Below, piece after piece: positions 8,230 to 17,116 of a stretch of DNA of 64,000 bases. Within the stretch, counting starts at the first letter, position 1. Every line of letters starts with the position of its first letter. Both the position numbers and the translations under genes were made by a program. The stretch is taken from positions 1,426,001 to 1,490,000 of the forward strand of contig NZ_JAICBX010000001.1 of the NCBI RefSeq assembly GCF_019492055.1, in the 5' to 3' direction. The notes beneath the pieces are model-generated. The model had not been told where the DNA came from. It did not search any database and worked only from the letters and a program-made list of their open reading frames with translations. This DNA is from Flavimaribacter sediminis. Lineage in GTDB: Bacteria > Pseudomonadota > Alphaproteobacteria > Rhizobiales > Rhizobiaceae.

Positions 8230-8673
8230 ATGTTTTTCAAAAATTTGTTTGCCGCATCCGCGATACTTCTGATTTCCGTTCCCCTTGCCCGGGCGCAGAC
8301 CCCGCAATCCTGTGAGCCTTTTACCGTTGTCGGTCACGCCAAACGGACCATGACATTTATCGATCTCGGCGAACCCGGGACAGATCCGGGCGACGAGCGC
8401 GTCGTCAAACGTGTCATCTACGATGAAAATAACATGGAGATCGGCGTCCTTACATGGGTGGTGAAAACAATCACAAACCCGACTAAAGGCGAAGCCGGCG
8501 TCGTTCATTTTTCCGAACATTTCGAGTTTCCTGATGGCAGTGTCACTTACCTCGGCATCCTGCGCACCAACTACCATGCCCACGAAACACAAGCTGCTTC
8601 GTTCGATAAAACCCACGAGAACGCGATTCTCGAAGGGACCGGCATATTCACCGCAGCAGAGGGAACGATCTAA
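8230..8673 (+). CDS. Secreted allene-oxide-cyclase-like protein, short C-terminus
   Basis: A small exported protein (147 aa). It opens with a signal peptide (MFFKNLFAASAILLISVP, cleavage near ARA-Q). The mature part has the rhythm of allene-oxide-cyclase/dirigent barrel proteins: IDLGEPGTDPGDERVV, then FPDGSVTYLGIL, and the late motif LEGTGIFTAAEGTI. In that family the last motif is normally followed by one more barrel strand of about 15-25 residues, which is missing here, so the gene may be truncated or frameshifted at its 3' end. The ribosome site is weak. It is downstream of paaE but 105 bp away, and a link to phenylacetate is not shown. Confidence 0.6.
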   Translation: MFFKNLFAASAILLISVPLARAQTPQSCEPFTVVGHAKRTMTFIDLGEPGTDPGDERVVKRVIYDENNMEIGVLTWVVKTITNPTKGEAGVVHFSEHFEFPDGSVTYLGILRTNYHAHETQAASFDKTHENAILEGTGIFTAAEGTI

Positions 8674-8967
8674 TCCAGGCCTGAGGCCGCTCCTAAGCGA
8701 ATTCTCTACACCAAGGAAATCCATTGCGACTGACCGATCGGCGGAAGATATTCATTCGGGGATCCTATTGGGCGCGGCCAGTCGAAGTATGCGACTGCCT
8801 ATGCAAACGGCAATCCAGACACGGTCTTTCTGGCGGTTTCTCCCTCGAATACATGAAACTTGCGGCTCAAAATTCGTTTAACGATCCAGCGCTGCGAATT
8901 GGTGGGGTTTTCGGCCTCAGGGAGGCGTTTGCCGGCTCCCCGGCACACATCCATTTCAATCCCAAAC
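8674..8967. other. Intergenic gap with possible gene remnant
   Basis: No intact gene is supported here. In the plus frame that opens after a stop at 8731, a peptide ends in YATAYANGNPDTVFLAVS before a TGA near 8852. The DNA at 8797-8830 resembles 11401-11434 (see findings), so this may be the tail of a lost gene. Confidence 0.4.
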
Positions 8968-9732
8968 TTATTCAATGGACAATCCGGCCAACTGCCGCCC
9001 TTCTTCAGTCTTCAGCGAAAAATCCGCCCCGAGGTAGCCATCCGCAGCCGCGGTCGTAAGCCATTCTATCGCCCGCGCTACCCATTCCGCCGGTATGTGC
9101 GCCGACCAGTCCAACTGGCTGACAGGGTTGATCCCGGAGGCGCGGATTTGTTCCTGCATCCGCGTTGCGACTGTACCGGGACTCAAGCCGATCACGCGGA
9201 CGCCCTGATTGCGGTACTCCTTGTCGGCTACCCTGGTCAGTGACAGCACGGCCGCCTTCGTAGCGCAGTAATGGCTCCATCCCTCCAGAGCCGAGGTCGC
9301 CGCGCCGGAGGAGATGTTCACGATCGTCCCCCCGCCGTGCGAGACCATTGCAGGTATCGCGTAGCGCAAACCGTGATAGACGCCCTTGAGGTTTACGTCG
9401 ACAACCCGGCCCCAAGCCTCGGGATCGCTGTCGCCCATTCGAACAATCGGATCGATAATGCCTGCGTTGTTTAATAGCAGGTTGATTTGTCCGGCTTCTT
9501 CCACGGTCGCGTCGATCAACGATTTCACCTGCGCTGCATCGGCCACATCCGTCCGCCACGCACAGACGGACAAGCCTTGTCCATTCAGGTCTGTCGCTAT
9601 GGAATTGATCCGGGTCGCATCCCTTGCAGCCAGAACGACATGGGCGCCCAGGGCCGCGAAGTGGCGGGCGGTTGCTTCGCCGATGCCTCGGCTGGCTCCG
9701 GTAACAACAACGGTCTTGTCTTTGAATGTCAT
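8968..9732 (-). CDS. SDR-family NAD(P)-dependent oxidoreductase
   Basis: A classical short-chain dehydrogenase (254 aa). The cofactor motif TGASRGIGEA is near residue 11, the structural NNAG near residue 88, the catalytic Ser in NISSG and the YCATK (YxxxK) motif near residue 153. The Asp/Arg pattern after the second strand (LAARDATRI) suggests NADP(H) preference, but that is tentative. GGAG precedes the ATG. It lies 47 bp downstream of a carboxymuconolactone-decarboxylase-family gene on the same strand, and probably forms an operon with it under the divergent LysR regulator. The substrate is unknown. Confidence 0.88.
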   Translation of the reverse strand: MTFKDKTVVVTGASRGIGEATARHFAALGAHVVLAARDATRINSIATDLNGQGLSVCAWRTDVADAAQVKSLIDATVEEAGQINLLLNNAGIIDPIVRMGDSDPEAWGRVVDVNLKGVYHGLRYAIPAMVSHGGGTIVNISSGAATSALEGWSHYCATKAAVLSLTRVADKEYRNQGVRVIGLSPGTVATRMQEQIRASGINPVSQLDWSAHIPAEWVARAIEWLTTAAADGYLGADFSLKTEEGRQLAGLSIE

Positions 9733-9779
9733 TTATACGCTCCAATCAAGGCCGGGGCTAGCGACCCCGGGCATGGTGG

Positions 9780-10352
9780 TCATTCAGCTGCGGTTGCCAT
9801 CGAGCGGCTCCAGGCGAGCGCCGGGTCGGACATGAACTCCTCATCCGGGACGCCAGCCAGCGCTGCGGTGTAATTCGACAGGACCTTCGTCGCGATGATA
9901 GTCACAACGTCGAGCACGTTGGCTTTCGTGAAACCGGCTGCGAGAAAGCCGGGAACTGCCTCTGCAGCTTCGCCTCGCTCGATTGCGACACTGCGGGTGA
10001 ATGTCCACAACGCACCAAGACGTCTGTCCTCTGGCGCTTTGCCGGCCCGCAGATTGGCAATCGTAGCCTCGTCCACGCCAGCCTGCGCCGACAGGAATGT
10101 ATGGCCCATGGTGCAGTAGCCGCAGCCATGGAGAACGTTAACCGCCTGAAAGGCGACCTGTTGTTCAATCGGGTTCAGAGATGATTCTGCAATTTTCTCG
10201 AACAGGGTTTCATAACCGATAAGGGCGGCCGGACTTTCAGCCATCGTCGCATGCATCTTGGGGGTAAAGCCCCATACTTTCGCGACGGCGGCGAGAGTAT
10301 CGCGAGATCCGTCCGGGGCGGTCTCCGGTGTGTGCAGTTGGAAATCCGGCAT
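9780..10352 (-). CDS. Carboxymuconolactone decarboxylase/AhpD-like protein
   Basis: A CMD-family protein (190 aa) of the AhpD-like branch. The redox motif CGYC with following MGHTF lies near residue 76, preceded by QVAFQAVNVLHG. These proteins act as thiol-disulfide peroxidase partners or decarboxylases; the CxxC plus nearby His favours the redox type. A strong ribosome site (AAGGAGG) precedes the ATG. It is divergent from the LysR gene, with the SDR gene downstream. Confidence 0.88.
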   Translation of the reverse strand: MPDFQLHTPETAPDGSRDTLAAVAKVWGFTPKMHATMAESPAALIGYETLFEKIAESSLNPIEQQVAFQAVNVLHGCGYCTMGHTFLSAQAGVDEATIANLRAGKAPEDRRLGALWTFTRSVAIERGEAAEAVPGFLAAGFTKANVLDVVTIIATKVLSNYTAALAGVPDEEFMSDPALAWSRSMATAAE

Positions 10353-10455
10353 CTAGGCCTCCTTCGTGAAGATTTCTGATGTGGACAGGTTTATTCATGA
10401 TGTAACTTCCGATAAATTACGTTCTGCACCACACACTATTGCGATATCCGCACGA

Positions 10456-11352
10456 ATGAATTTCAACGATCTGACTCTGATTCAGGACATTGTCCGGCTT
10501 GGCAGTTTTGCCGCAGTTGCCCGTCAGCGCGGCGTAGACCCTTCCTCGATCGGGCGGGTTGTCGCGGGGATCGAAACAGAGCTTGCGGTGCGCCTGTTCT
10601 CCCGCACGACGCGGCGCATGGAATTGACTGAGGCAGGGGCTCTGTACCTCGCTCGGATCGCCCCGTTGACCGACGAACTCGAACGCGCCAGAGAGGAAGC
10701 CCGCGCCATACAGTCGGAACCGCGTGGCACTTTGCGCCTTTCCGCATCTGCCACCTTTGGGCAGCACTTCATTGTTCCTCGCCTGGCCGGATTCTGCGCC
10801 GCATATCCGGAGGTCGCCATTGAGGGCTTGTTTTCTGACACAATCGTCGACCTTGTAGCGGACCGTATCGATCTGGCCATCCGTCTGGCCCCGGAGGTCG
10901 AAGGCGACTACGTGGTGAGCAAGTTGATGGACACGCGCTACCGCGTCGTGGCCTCAACGGAATATCTGGCGAAAGCGCCGCCCCTCTTGCGGCCCGAAGA
11001 CATCGCAAGCCACAGAGCAATCCTGTTTCCCTTCCGTGATTTTCGTTCCCGTTGGCTGTTTCGGGATGCCCGGAACAACGTGATTGACCAGCCCGTCGCG
11101 GGCGACATTGTCCTGTCGCCAGCCGGGGCGATCCGCGACGCGGCCTTGGCGGGACTTGGCCCAGCGCTGCTCCCAGACTGGCTGATCCGGGGCGACCTTG
11201 AGCGTGGCCTGCTATCCACTTGCATCACCGGTTGGGAGGTCACAGCCACGACATTCCAGACGGCCGCTTGGCTTGTCTACCCGAGCCGAAGTTTCGTCCC
11301 GGGCAAGGTCCGGGCGATGATAGATTACCTAAAGGGCGCGCGAAGTGATTGA
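10456..11352 (+). CDS. LysR-family transcriptional regulator
   Basis: A LysR-type regulator (298 aa). The N-terminal helix-turn-helix is typical: FNDLTLIQDIVRLGSFAAVARQ, then GRVVAGIETELAVRLFSRTTRRMELTEAG. The substrate-binding domain begins near RGTLRLSASATFGQHFIVPRL. The ATG at 10456 gives the usual LysR start; an upstream in-frame GTG at 10366 would add 30 residues of atypical sequence, and neither has a good ribosome site. It is divergent from the CMD/SDR pair, the classic arrangement for a LysR protein controlling its neighbour. The effector is unknown. Confidence 0.88.
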   Translation: MNFNDLTLIQDIVRLGSFAAVARQRGVDPSSIGRVVAGIETELAVRLFSRTTRRMELTEAGALYLARIAPLTDELERAREEARAIQSEPRGTLRLSASATFGQHFIVPRLAGFCAAYPEVAIEGLFSDTIVDLVADRIDLAIRLAPEVEGDYVVSKLMDTRYRVVASTEYLAKAPPLLRPEDIASHRAILFPFRDFRSRWLFRDARNNVIDQPVAGDIVLSPAGAIRDAALAGLGPALLPDWLIRGDLERGLLSTCITGWEVTATTFQTAAWLVYPSRSFVPGKVRAMIDYLKGARSD

Positions 11353-11568
11353 GCGCTGACCTGTCATTGCTACAGAGTTTGCGGTCAGCCACATGTGATC
11401 GCCTTTGCAAACGGCCAACCAGACAAGGTCTTCTTTGGTGGATATTCCATCGATTAGAAATTCGAAGATAGTCGAGTTCAGGCAGCTTGTAAAAGTTGGT
11501 GTGCGTATCGTCATCCGAAAAACAGGCTACAATGAAGCGCGGGCAGGTGTGACATTCTATCCAAAGCA
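11353..11568. other. Intergenic gap with diverged copy of the 8.8-kb sequence
   Basis: No gene is supported. The plus frame reading AFANGQPDKVFFGGYSID then TAG (11401-11457) resembles the tail peptide near 8797, pointing to two remnants of one gene family flanking the SDR-CMD-LysR group. Confidence 0.4.
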
Positions 11569-12264
11569 TTGAAAATCAGCATTTATACTGTGGCAACGGT
11601 ATTCTGCCTCGCCGGGGCCTACCTCGTGGCCGCTGCAATCGGGACTGTGTGGCGGACGCCGCCGACGGAAACACTCACGGCTCAGACGACGACGGCCTAT
11701 GTGCTGTCCAACGGTTTCCACAGCGATATCGTTCTGCCTATCGAAGGGGGAAAGCTTCCAGCCGGCTTTCCGGAACTGCAGCAGGATCTCGATGTTTTAC
11801 TCGAGAATACGGATTACCTGATCATTGGTTGGGGATCACAAACCGCCTACACCAGTCTTCTTGAATTATCTGATCTGACCGCCGGAATAATCGCAAAGGC
11901 GTTGTTCTTCGATCGTTCTGTCCTTCACATCCAGCCGTATTCCGGGTCATTGCAAGGACCCGGAGTCTATCGTCTGGAGCTCGAAAGCGCGCAGCTCGAT
12001 CAGCTTTGGAGCTTTGTCGCGCAGACATTTCTTGTCGACAGCAACGCAGCTCCGACGCTCATACCGGACGTCACGCACGGCTATGGAGATGTGTTCTATC
12101 GGGCGGAGCCTCGCTTCAGCCTCTTCTACGGATGCAACGCCTGGGTCGGAGAGGCATTGCGCAGCGCGGGACTGTCATTCGGCCGCTGGACGCCATTCGC
12201 CCAATCCATCGAGTGGAACATGAAACGCCTGCAGGATCATTCCCGCGTCGGCGCCAGCGAATGA
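11569..12264 (+). CDS. DUF2459 (TIGR02117-type) conserved protein
   Basis: A protein of 231 aa with an N-terminal membrane anchor or signal segment (IYTVATVFCLAGAYLVAAAI). It is recognised as DUF2459 by the segments SNGFHSDIVLPI, IIGWGSQTAYTS, and the later FYGCNAWVGEALRSAG. The family is widespread and its biochemical role is not established; the spaced H, C and N residues recall papain-like folds, which is speculation. The only sensible start is a TTG at 11569, as an in-frame stop lies 33 bases upstream and no ATG precedes the hydrophobic segment. The ribosome site is poor. It is convergent with the PurD-like gene. Confidence 0.75.
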   Translation: MKISIYTVATVFCLAGAYLVAAAIGTVWRTPPTETLTAQTTTAYVLSNGFHSDIVLPIEGGKLPAGFPELQQDLDVLLENTDYLIIGWGSQTAYTSLLELSDLTAGIIAKALFFDRSVLHIQPYSGSLQGPGVYRLELESAQLDQLWSFVAQTFLVDSNAAPTLIPDVTHGYGDVFYRAEPRFSLFYGCNAWVGEALRSAGLSFGRWTPFAQSIEWNMKRLQDHSRVGASE

Positions 12265-12470
12265 CGTCGTTCGAGCACTGAAGATGTTTGTTGGTCGGCA
12301 GTCAGCTTTATGCAGCCGACCCGGCAGAGAAATGGTCAAATTTCGCTCATTTATGAGAGGCAGGAACAATTGATTTTGGCCATGGCAATGGTCGCTGCGA
12401 CCCATTTCCAGGCGTTCCCCTGGCAGGCGAGAGAAGAAGTCCGGTTTTAGGCGAGCGAACACGCGCTTCG

Positions 12471-13784
12471 TCAGTTTTGATCGGCAAAAAGTTCCTCGGC
12501 GACACCGTATCCGAGATCGCTGCGCCAGTGCTTGCCCTCGAACCTGATACGCGACAGCGCGCCGTAGACCTCGTGCTTCACGTTTTCTATCGACCGCGCA
12601 CTGGCGACAGGTGCGGCGATCCGGCCTCCCGCAACAACGAGGCCGCCGTCTTTGTCGAGTCCGACGGCTTCGGTAACGGTGCGTCCCTCGGCGACGACTT
12701 CTTCCAGCCCCTCGATGGGCTTGGCTGCGACATCTTCAGTTTCCGGATAGTCGGCGGCCATGGCGAATACGCATCCGGAATATCGGTCGGCATGCCAGGT
12801 CACGGATATCTGGTGCAGGGCGCCGCAGGCCGCATGTTCGATCATGTCGTGAAAATCGGACGAGAGCAGTTCGAGCAGCACCGCAAATTCCGGATTGCCG
12901 GGCCGGACGTTGATTTCGAGCAGCACCGGACCCTCATCTGTCAGCATCACACCGAAATAGAGAAAACCGCGATAACCATAGCCGGACTTCTTGAGTTGAT
13001 CGAGCGCCGGTTCGATGATCCGCCTGCGCAACGATTGTTCGAGCTCCGGGGGAAATCCGCCGCCGAAAGCCAGTGCGGCGGCGCCGTTGGTGTTCGGTCC
13101 CCGATCCTCGTCGAGCGCCTGCTTGTAATCCCTGACAGGTGGAAAAAGCACGTAAGAAGACCCGTCCCACAGCACATGCACGGATGTCTCGAAACCAGTC
13201 ACGCGCCTTTCTATGATCAGTCCGCCGGCGGCATGCGCCTTGAGCAGCGCCTCGATCTCCTCGTCCACGTCCTGGAGGCTTTCGCGCAGGCTGTCAGGAA
13301 CCATCGATCGGTGTTTCCCGTCCCGGATCAGGCGATCCGTCTTGATGACGAACTGTTCCCGGGGAGACCAGTGATCGCGGAGAAAGGTCTTGGCGTCTTC
13401 GGCCGTCTTGACCAGCCAGCTCTCCGGACTGGGTATGCCCGCATCCCTGACAAGGTCCTTCATCAACGCCTTGCTGCCTTCCACCTGGCTGGCGTGGAGT
13501 TCGGGGCCCAGAACTGTCATGCCTTCGCTTTTGAAGCTGTCCACCGCCGCCGCCTGGAGCAATTCGGCGTCTGTAATGAGAATGATCCGCGCGCCTTCCT
13601 CGCGGGCGCGTTTTGCCGCTTCTCTCGGATTGTCTTCCGGCACTGCCACAGACCAGGGCTGGCCTGACAGGATCGCATTCGTTCCGCCGTTGAAGAAACG
13701 AATGCCCCGACCGTCGCGCTCCTTCTCCAGTCTGAGCAGGCAGGCGTGATCCCGCGCGCTTCCGTGTCCGTAAAGCCCGAACAT
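12471..13784 (-). CDS. PurD-like ATP-grasp enzyme
   Basis: A homologue (437 aa) of phosphoribosylamine-glycine ligase. Shared segments are GPELHASQVEGSKALMKDLVRDAGIPSP (ATP-grasp entry), GGLIIERRVTGFETSVHVLWDG, and the metal-binding GPVLLEINVRPGNPE near residue 310. The usual PurD opening (VLVIGSGGREHAL) is replaced by MFGLYGHGSARDHACLLRL, and the middle is divergent, so this may be a paralogue with a different substrate rather than the purine enzyme. It starts on the stop of the upstream EamA gene (overlap of one base at 13784), so it is coupled to an exporter, not to purine genes. Confidence 0.75.
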   Translation of the reverse strand: MFGLYGHGSARDHACLLRLEKERDGRGIRFFNGGTNAILSGQPWSVAVPEDNPREAAKRAREEGARIILITDAELLQAAAVDSFKSEGMTVLGPELHASQVEGSKALMKDLVRDAGIPSPESWLVKTAEDAKTFLRDHWSPREQFVIKTDRLIRDGKHRSMVPDSLRESLQDVDEEIEALLKAHAAGGLIIERRVTGFETSVHVLWDGSSYVLFPPVRDYKQALDEDRGPNTNGAAALAFGGGFPPELEQSLRRRIIEPALDQLKKSGYGYRGFLYFGVMLTDEGPVLLEINVRPGNPEFAVLLELLSSDFHDMIEHAACGALHQISVTWHADRYSGCVFAMAADYPETEDVAAKPIEGLEEVVAEGRTVTEAVGLDKDGGLVVAGGRIAAPVASARSIENVKHEVYGALSRIRFEGKHWRSDLGYGVAEELFADQN

Positions 13785-14689
13785 CAGGAACTCCTCTCCT
13801 TCGCCGTCATGACCGGTTCGATTCTGTTGCGGTATGACGCAAACCTCAACGTCAGAACACCCGAAACGATCACGAGCAACATTCCGACAGATGATACCAG
13901 GTTCGGAACCTTGTCCAGCACGAGCCAGTCGATCAGGGCAGAGAATACGACGGCCGAATATCCGAGCGGTGCAATCAGCCAGGCCGGCGCGTGCGCGGTG
14001 GAAAAGACGAGGAGGGTCGTTGAGATGATCAGAAACAGACCGGCGATGAAGAGTTGCACGATCGTCGTATAATCCGGTGTGACATAGGTCTGTGCCGCAG
14101 GGATGAACGTCCCGAGTATTCCGATCGCGAATATGTACAGCAGGATCCGGTCCTGCGGCTCGCCCAGTTTATTGAGACGTCTGGTCAGCAGGACCTGTAC
14201 GGCAAACAGCAGACCTGCCGCCAGTCCGTAAAGATAACCGGCGTTCAGCGTGGCGATGTTCGGATGAAGGACCAGCGCCACACCGACGAAACCACACAGG
14301 AGAACAGGCCAGATCCTGCGCGGCATCGCTTCACCAAGAAAGATACTGGAAAGCAGAGGTATCCAGAACGGCGCCGTTTCCCGAAACAGCATCGTTTCCA
14401 GCAGTGAAATCGAGGCCACGGCCTTGAACAACATCCCGATCTGCGCAACCGAGACTATGCCTCGCACAACCAGCAATGCGAGATTTGGTGATGCGAAGGA
14501 TGATCCGCGACGGCGTATGAGGACGAACGGAATGATGAAAATCCCGCCGAATAAAAACCCGGAGAAAACCGTCGTCCAGCTGCTGACCTGCGTGCTGGCG
14601 AACTGAACGAACAAACCCGCTAAAGCAAAAACTGCATTGGCCAGAACGAACATGCCGGCGCCGAGCAGGGGACGTTCCGTTTCAGCCAT
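13784..14689 (-). CDS. EamA/DMT-family membrane transporter
   Basis: A drug/metabolite transporter-type protein (301 aa) with about ten hydrophobic segments in two EamA repeats (first beginning near LLGAGMFVLANAVFALAGLFVQF, second near AGYLYGLAAGLLFAVQVLL). The basic C-terminus (RFASYRNRIEP) faces the cytoplasm by the positive-inside rule. Such proteins export amino acids, metabolites or drugs. It is the first gene of a two-gene operon with the PurD-like enzyme, and divergent from the flavoenzyme at 14839. The substrate is unknown. Confidence 0.85.
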   Translation of the reverse strand: MAETERPLLGAGMFVLANAVFALAGLFVQFASTQVSSWTTVFSGFLFGGIFIIPFVLIRRRGSSFASPNLALLVVRGIVSVAQIGMLFKAVASISLLETMLFRETAPFWIPLLSSIFLGEAMPRRIWPVLLCGFVGVALVLHPNIATLNAGYLYGLAAGLLFAVQVLLTRRLNKLGEPQDRILLYIFAIGILGTFIPAAQTYVTPDYTTIVQLFIAGLFLIISTTLLVFSTAHAPAWLIAPLGYSAVVFSALIDWLVLDKVPNLVSSVGMLLVIVSGVLTLRFASYRNRIEPVMTAKERSS

Positions 14690-14838
14690 GTCCTGTGAAC
14701 CCTATCGTTCGCGGATACCTCAGGCAGCTTCTCCCGGTCTTCCGCCACGTGTCAGAAATGGGATGCAACTCGTGCGGAGCGTTGCTAGTCTCTATCGATT
14801 TTGTATAGCGGTATCGTATTCAATTGCTGGAGGGAAGC

Positions 14839-16302
14839 ATGCCCGAAAGTCAGGATAGCAGCAATATGGCGCCGGATCTTTCCCGGCTCGAGTCCGAAAT
14901 CACCGGTGTGGTCGGTTTGCCGGGTAGTCCGATTTTCCACGAGGCAACACAAGTCTTTTGTCCACCGGCTCGCCACCGCCGGCCCCAAGCCGTTATCAGA
15001 CCGGCCGGTACGGACGATCTCGCCGCTATTCTCCGCAGGGCTGCTACAGATGGTTATCGTGTGACGGTGCGATCGGGCGGGCATTCTTTCGATGGCTTTC
15101 CGATCAGGGAAGACGCCGTGCTGCTTGATCTGTCGGGTCTCAACGAGGCCAGGCTCGATTCGGACCGGCGCCTTCATGCCGGTCCCGGCGCACGCATTCT
15201 CGATTTGGCGAAGGATCTCGACGCCTCCGGTTGCGCGGTCCCCACCGGAGACTGCCCGACCGTGGGATTGGGCGGGCTCGTTTCGGGCGGTGGTTTCGGA
15301 TACGCCACCCGGAAGCTCGGCCTGACAACGGACAATCTCATGGAGGCGGTGGTTGTCACCGGGAGCGGAGAAATCCATCGTGTCAGCCGAAGTCGCAGTC
15401 CGGACCTCTTCTGGATGTGCCAGGGAGGGGCTGGAACGGCGGCAATTATGACGGAAATCGTTTTGCGAACCTTTCCGGTCGAGCGTGTGACGGCCGCCGA
15501 GATAACGATGAACTGGGAATACGCCCGCGAGGTGATCGTTCTTTACGACGCCGTAATGCGGTCCGCGCCGCTCGACCTCGACCTGAAGCTCAAGTTTCGC
15601 ACAACAGGCCCCGACCGGTTCATGGATATGGCTTCCGAAGGCCCGCAAGACGCCGTGCCGGGCGAGCCACTGGTCCATATTGACGGACAGTATCTCGGCA
15701 ACCGGCAACAGGCGGAAGCGCTTCTGAGCCCATTGCTTGATCATCCGGCCGTTGTCGGTCTGTCGCTCAGGGAAGAGAGCTATTTCGAGGCGATGACCGA
15801 TTTGATTCCGCTGTCGCTTCTGGTCGATCCGGCGCCGGAAACGATCAGACCGACGCGCGTAACCTGCGATTTCGTTGCCGCAGCGATCGGACAGGGAGAA
15901 GCCGACGCCCTGGTGCGCTTTGTTGAAGAGATTCAGTACGCACCCGAAATGCATGGCGGAGGTTTGCTGATCGAACCCTGCGATGGCGTGGTCGGTCAGA
16001 TTGCTTCGGACCAGACGGCATATCCGCACCGGGATCAGCGCATGGTGATCGAATGGGAGCTTTTCCATCCCCTGGTTTGTACGTCCGAGCAGATCTCACG
16101 GATGGACGAATGCCTGTCCAGCGCACGAAGCCAACTGAGCCATGCGATTTCCGGAGGCCGCTACGTCAATTATGCCGATCGGCTCGATACACCGTCGAAC
16201 TGGTGGCTTGGAAACAAAGACCGCCTCGAAACCCTTGCCGGGCGCTTCGATCCGCAAGGAGTAATCGTCTCGCGGCTCCGACCGGGGCCGGACGTACGCT
16301 AG
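14839..16302 (+). CDS. FAD-linked oxidase, berberine bridge enzyme type
   Basis: A flavoprotein oxidase (487 aa) with an N-terminal FAD-binding (PCMH) domain and a short BBE motif at the C-terminus (YVNYADRL then NWWLGNKDRLETLAGRFDP). His82 in VRSGGHSFDGF and Cys139 in GDCPTVGLGGLVSGGGFG are at the positions that carry both covalent FAD bonds in bicovalent family members, so a bicovalent flavin is predicted. The ATG at 14839 follows GGAGGG. There is no signal peptide, so it is probably cytoplasmic. It shares a divergent promoter region with the EamA/PurD-like operon. IS-derived sequence starts right after its stop. Confidence 0.87.
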   Translation: MPESQDSSNMAPDLSRLESEITGVVGLPGSPIFHEATQVFCPPARHRRPQAVIRPAGTDDLAAILRRAATDGYRVTVRSGGHSFDGFPIREDAVLLDLSGLNEARLDSDRRLHAGPGARILDLAKDLDASGCAVPTGDCPTVGLGGLVSGGGFGYATRKLGLTTDNLMEAVVVTGSGEIHRVSRSRSPDLFWMCQGGAGTAAIMTEIVLRTFPVERVTAAEITMNWEYAREVIVLYDAVMRSAPLDLDLKLKFRTTGPDRFMDMASEGPQDAVPGEPLVHIDGQYLGNRQQAEALLSPLLDHPAVVGLSLREESYFEAMTDLIPLSLLVDPAPETIRPTRVTCDFVAAAIGQGEADALVRFVEEIQYAPEMHGGGLLIEPCDGVVGQIASDQTAYPHRDQRMVIEWELFHPLVCTSEQISRMDECLSSARSQLSHAISGGRYVNYADRLDTPSNWWLGNKDRLETLAGRFDPQGVIVSRLRPGPDVR

Positions 16303-16445
16303 CAGGCTGCGGAAAAAGGCAGACCAGGGCCGGGCTTTGAACGGCGACGGTCTTGGTCCAGCCAAAAATCTCTTCGATGCGCTTGCGATGCCTCAGGGAG
16401 AGGTTGATGCCTTTGCGGAGCTTGCTTCCAGAATCCTGAGCCGAG
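16303..16445 (-). pseudogene. IS5-family transposase remnant
   Basis: Read on the minus strand, the stretch encodes LRHRKRIEEIFGWTKTVA, the C-terminal signature of IS5-type DDE transposases (normally R-x-R-K-x-I-E-x-x-F-G-W). The frame then changes character, ending with TTTTTCCGCAGCCTGCTAG against the stop of the flavoenzyme, a sequence like the ends of such elements. There is no start, DDE core or second end, so it is a fossil. Confidence 0.65.
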
Positions 16446-17100
16446 TTCAAGTCGAATTCACCAGGAAGAAGAGTAATATATTGTTTTGATCATTGTACTT
16501 CGTGGATTGCAGCAAACGATATCAGCTTGAAATTCCTGGATATAGTATCCGTGTCAAGCGCATCATTTGCAGGCCCGGGGGCATGATATGAAATCACGCA
16601 TTCTTACGGACGAACGGGATCTTCTCCTGTTCAAAAAAATTTTAAAGGAATTCACATCCAGTGTCTTCCGAGGCTGCTCTATGTCGGCGAGACGACATAT
16701 TTTGGCAGGTCCCAACGATGCTGGATCTACGGCGCGTCGCGATCCGTGATGCTCGCCAAACTCCTCACGGCGCCAGCTCTCGAATTTGTTGGCAAGCTGT
16801 TGGGACTTCTTACCTGTCACGACAAGGCCCGACGCATTGCGGCGGTCGAAGAACAAGAAAATGGAAATCTGTTTCCAGAACGAAATCCCTGTCACGCAGA
16901 TCAGCAAATCGGATCGGCTGTAGGTGAAATGAGGAACCCGGCCTCGCCAACCGGCTGACCGACCAAAAGCTGCTCACTTTTGGCACTGTCTGGCGCCAAT
17001 CAACGAGAACATAGCGAGAACTTTTTGATGCGTTTTAACGCAATTCATGCTATAAGAACGCCGCCCTGGTTTGCCGTTTTGCGGTCTTTCCGGTGATGAG
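16446..17100. other. Gene-free stretch, degraded sequence
   Basis: About 650 bases without a supportable gene. Short open frames exist on both strands (one on the plus strand from 16588 with MKSRILTDERDLLLFKKIL), but none has a recognised domain and codon use is irregular. An AT-rich patch (16475-16500) and a promoter-like segment near 17030-17055 are present. It lies between the IS5 remnant and the repeat array, and is probably decayed mobile DNA. Confidence 0.4.
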
Positions 17101-17116
17101 ACAGACGAATTTTTCG

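Noticed and set aside
12477-13667. Plus-strand open frame of 396 codons opposite the PurD-like gene
   Set aside because: Its sequence is low in recognisable motifs, while the minus strand has an ATP-grasp enzyme with conserved segments; it is an antisense shadow.
14785-16068. Minus-strand open frame of 427 codons opposite the flavoenzyme
   Set aside because: There is no domain or start signal, and the plus strand carries the FAD motifs; it is an antisense shadow.
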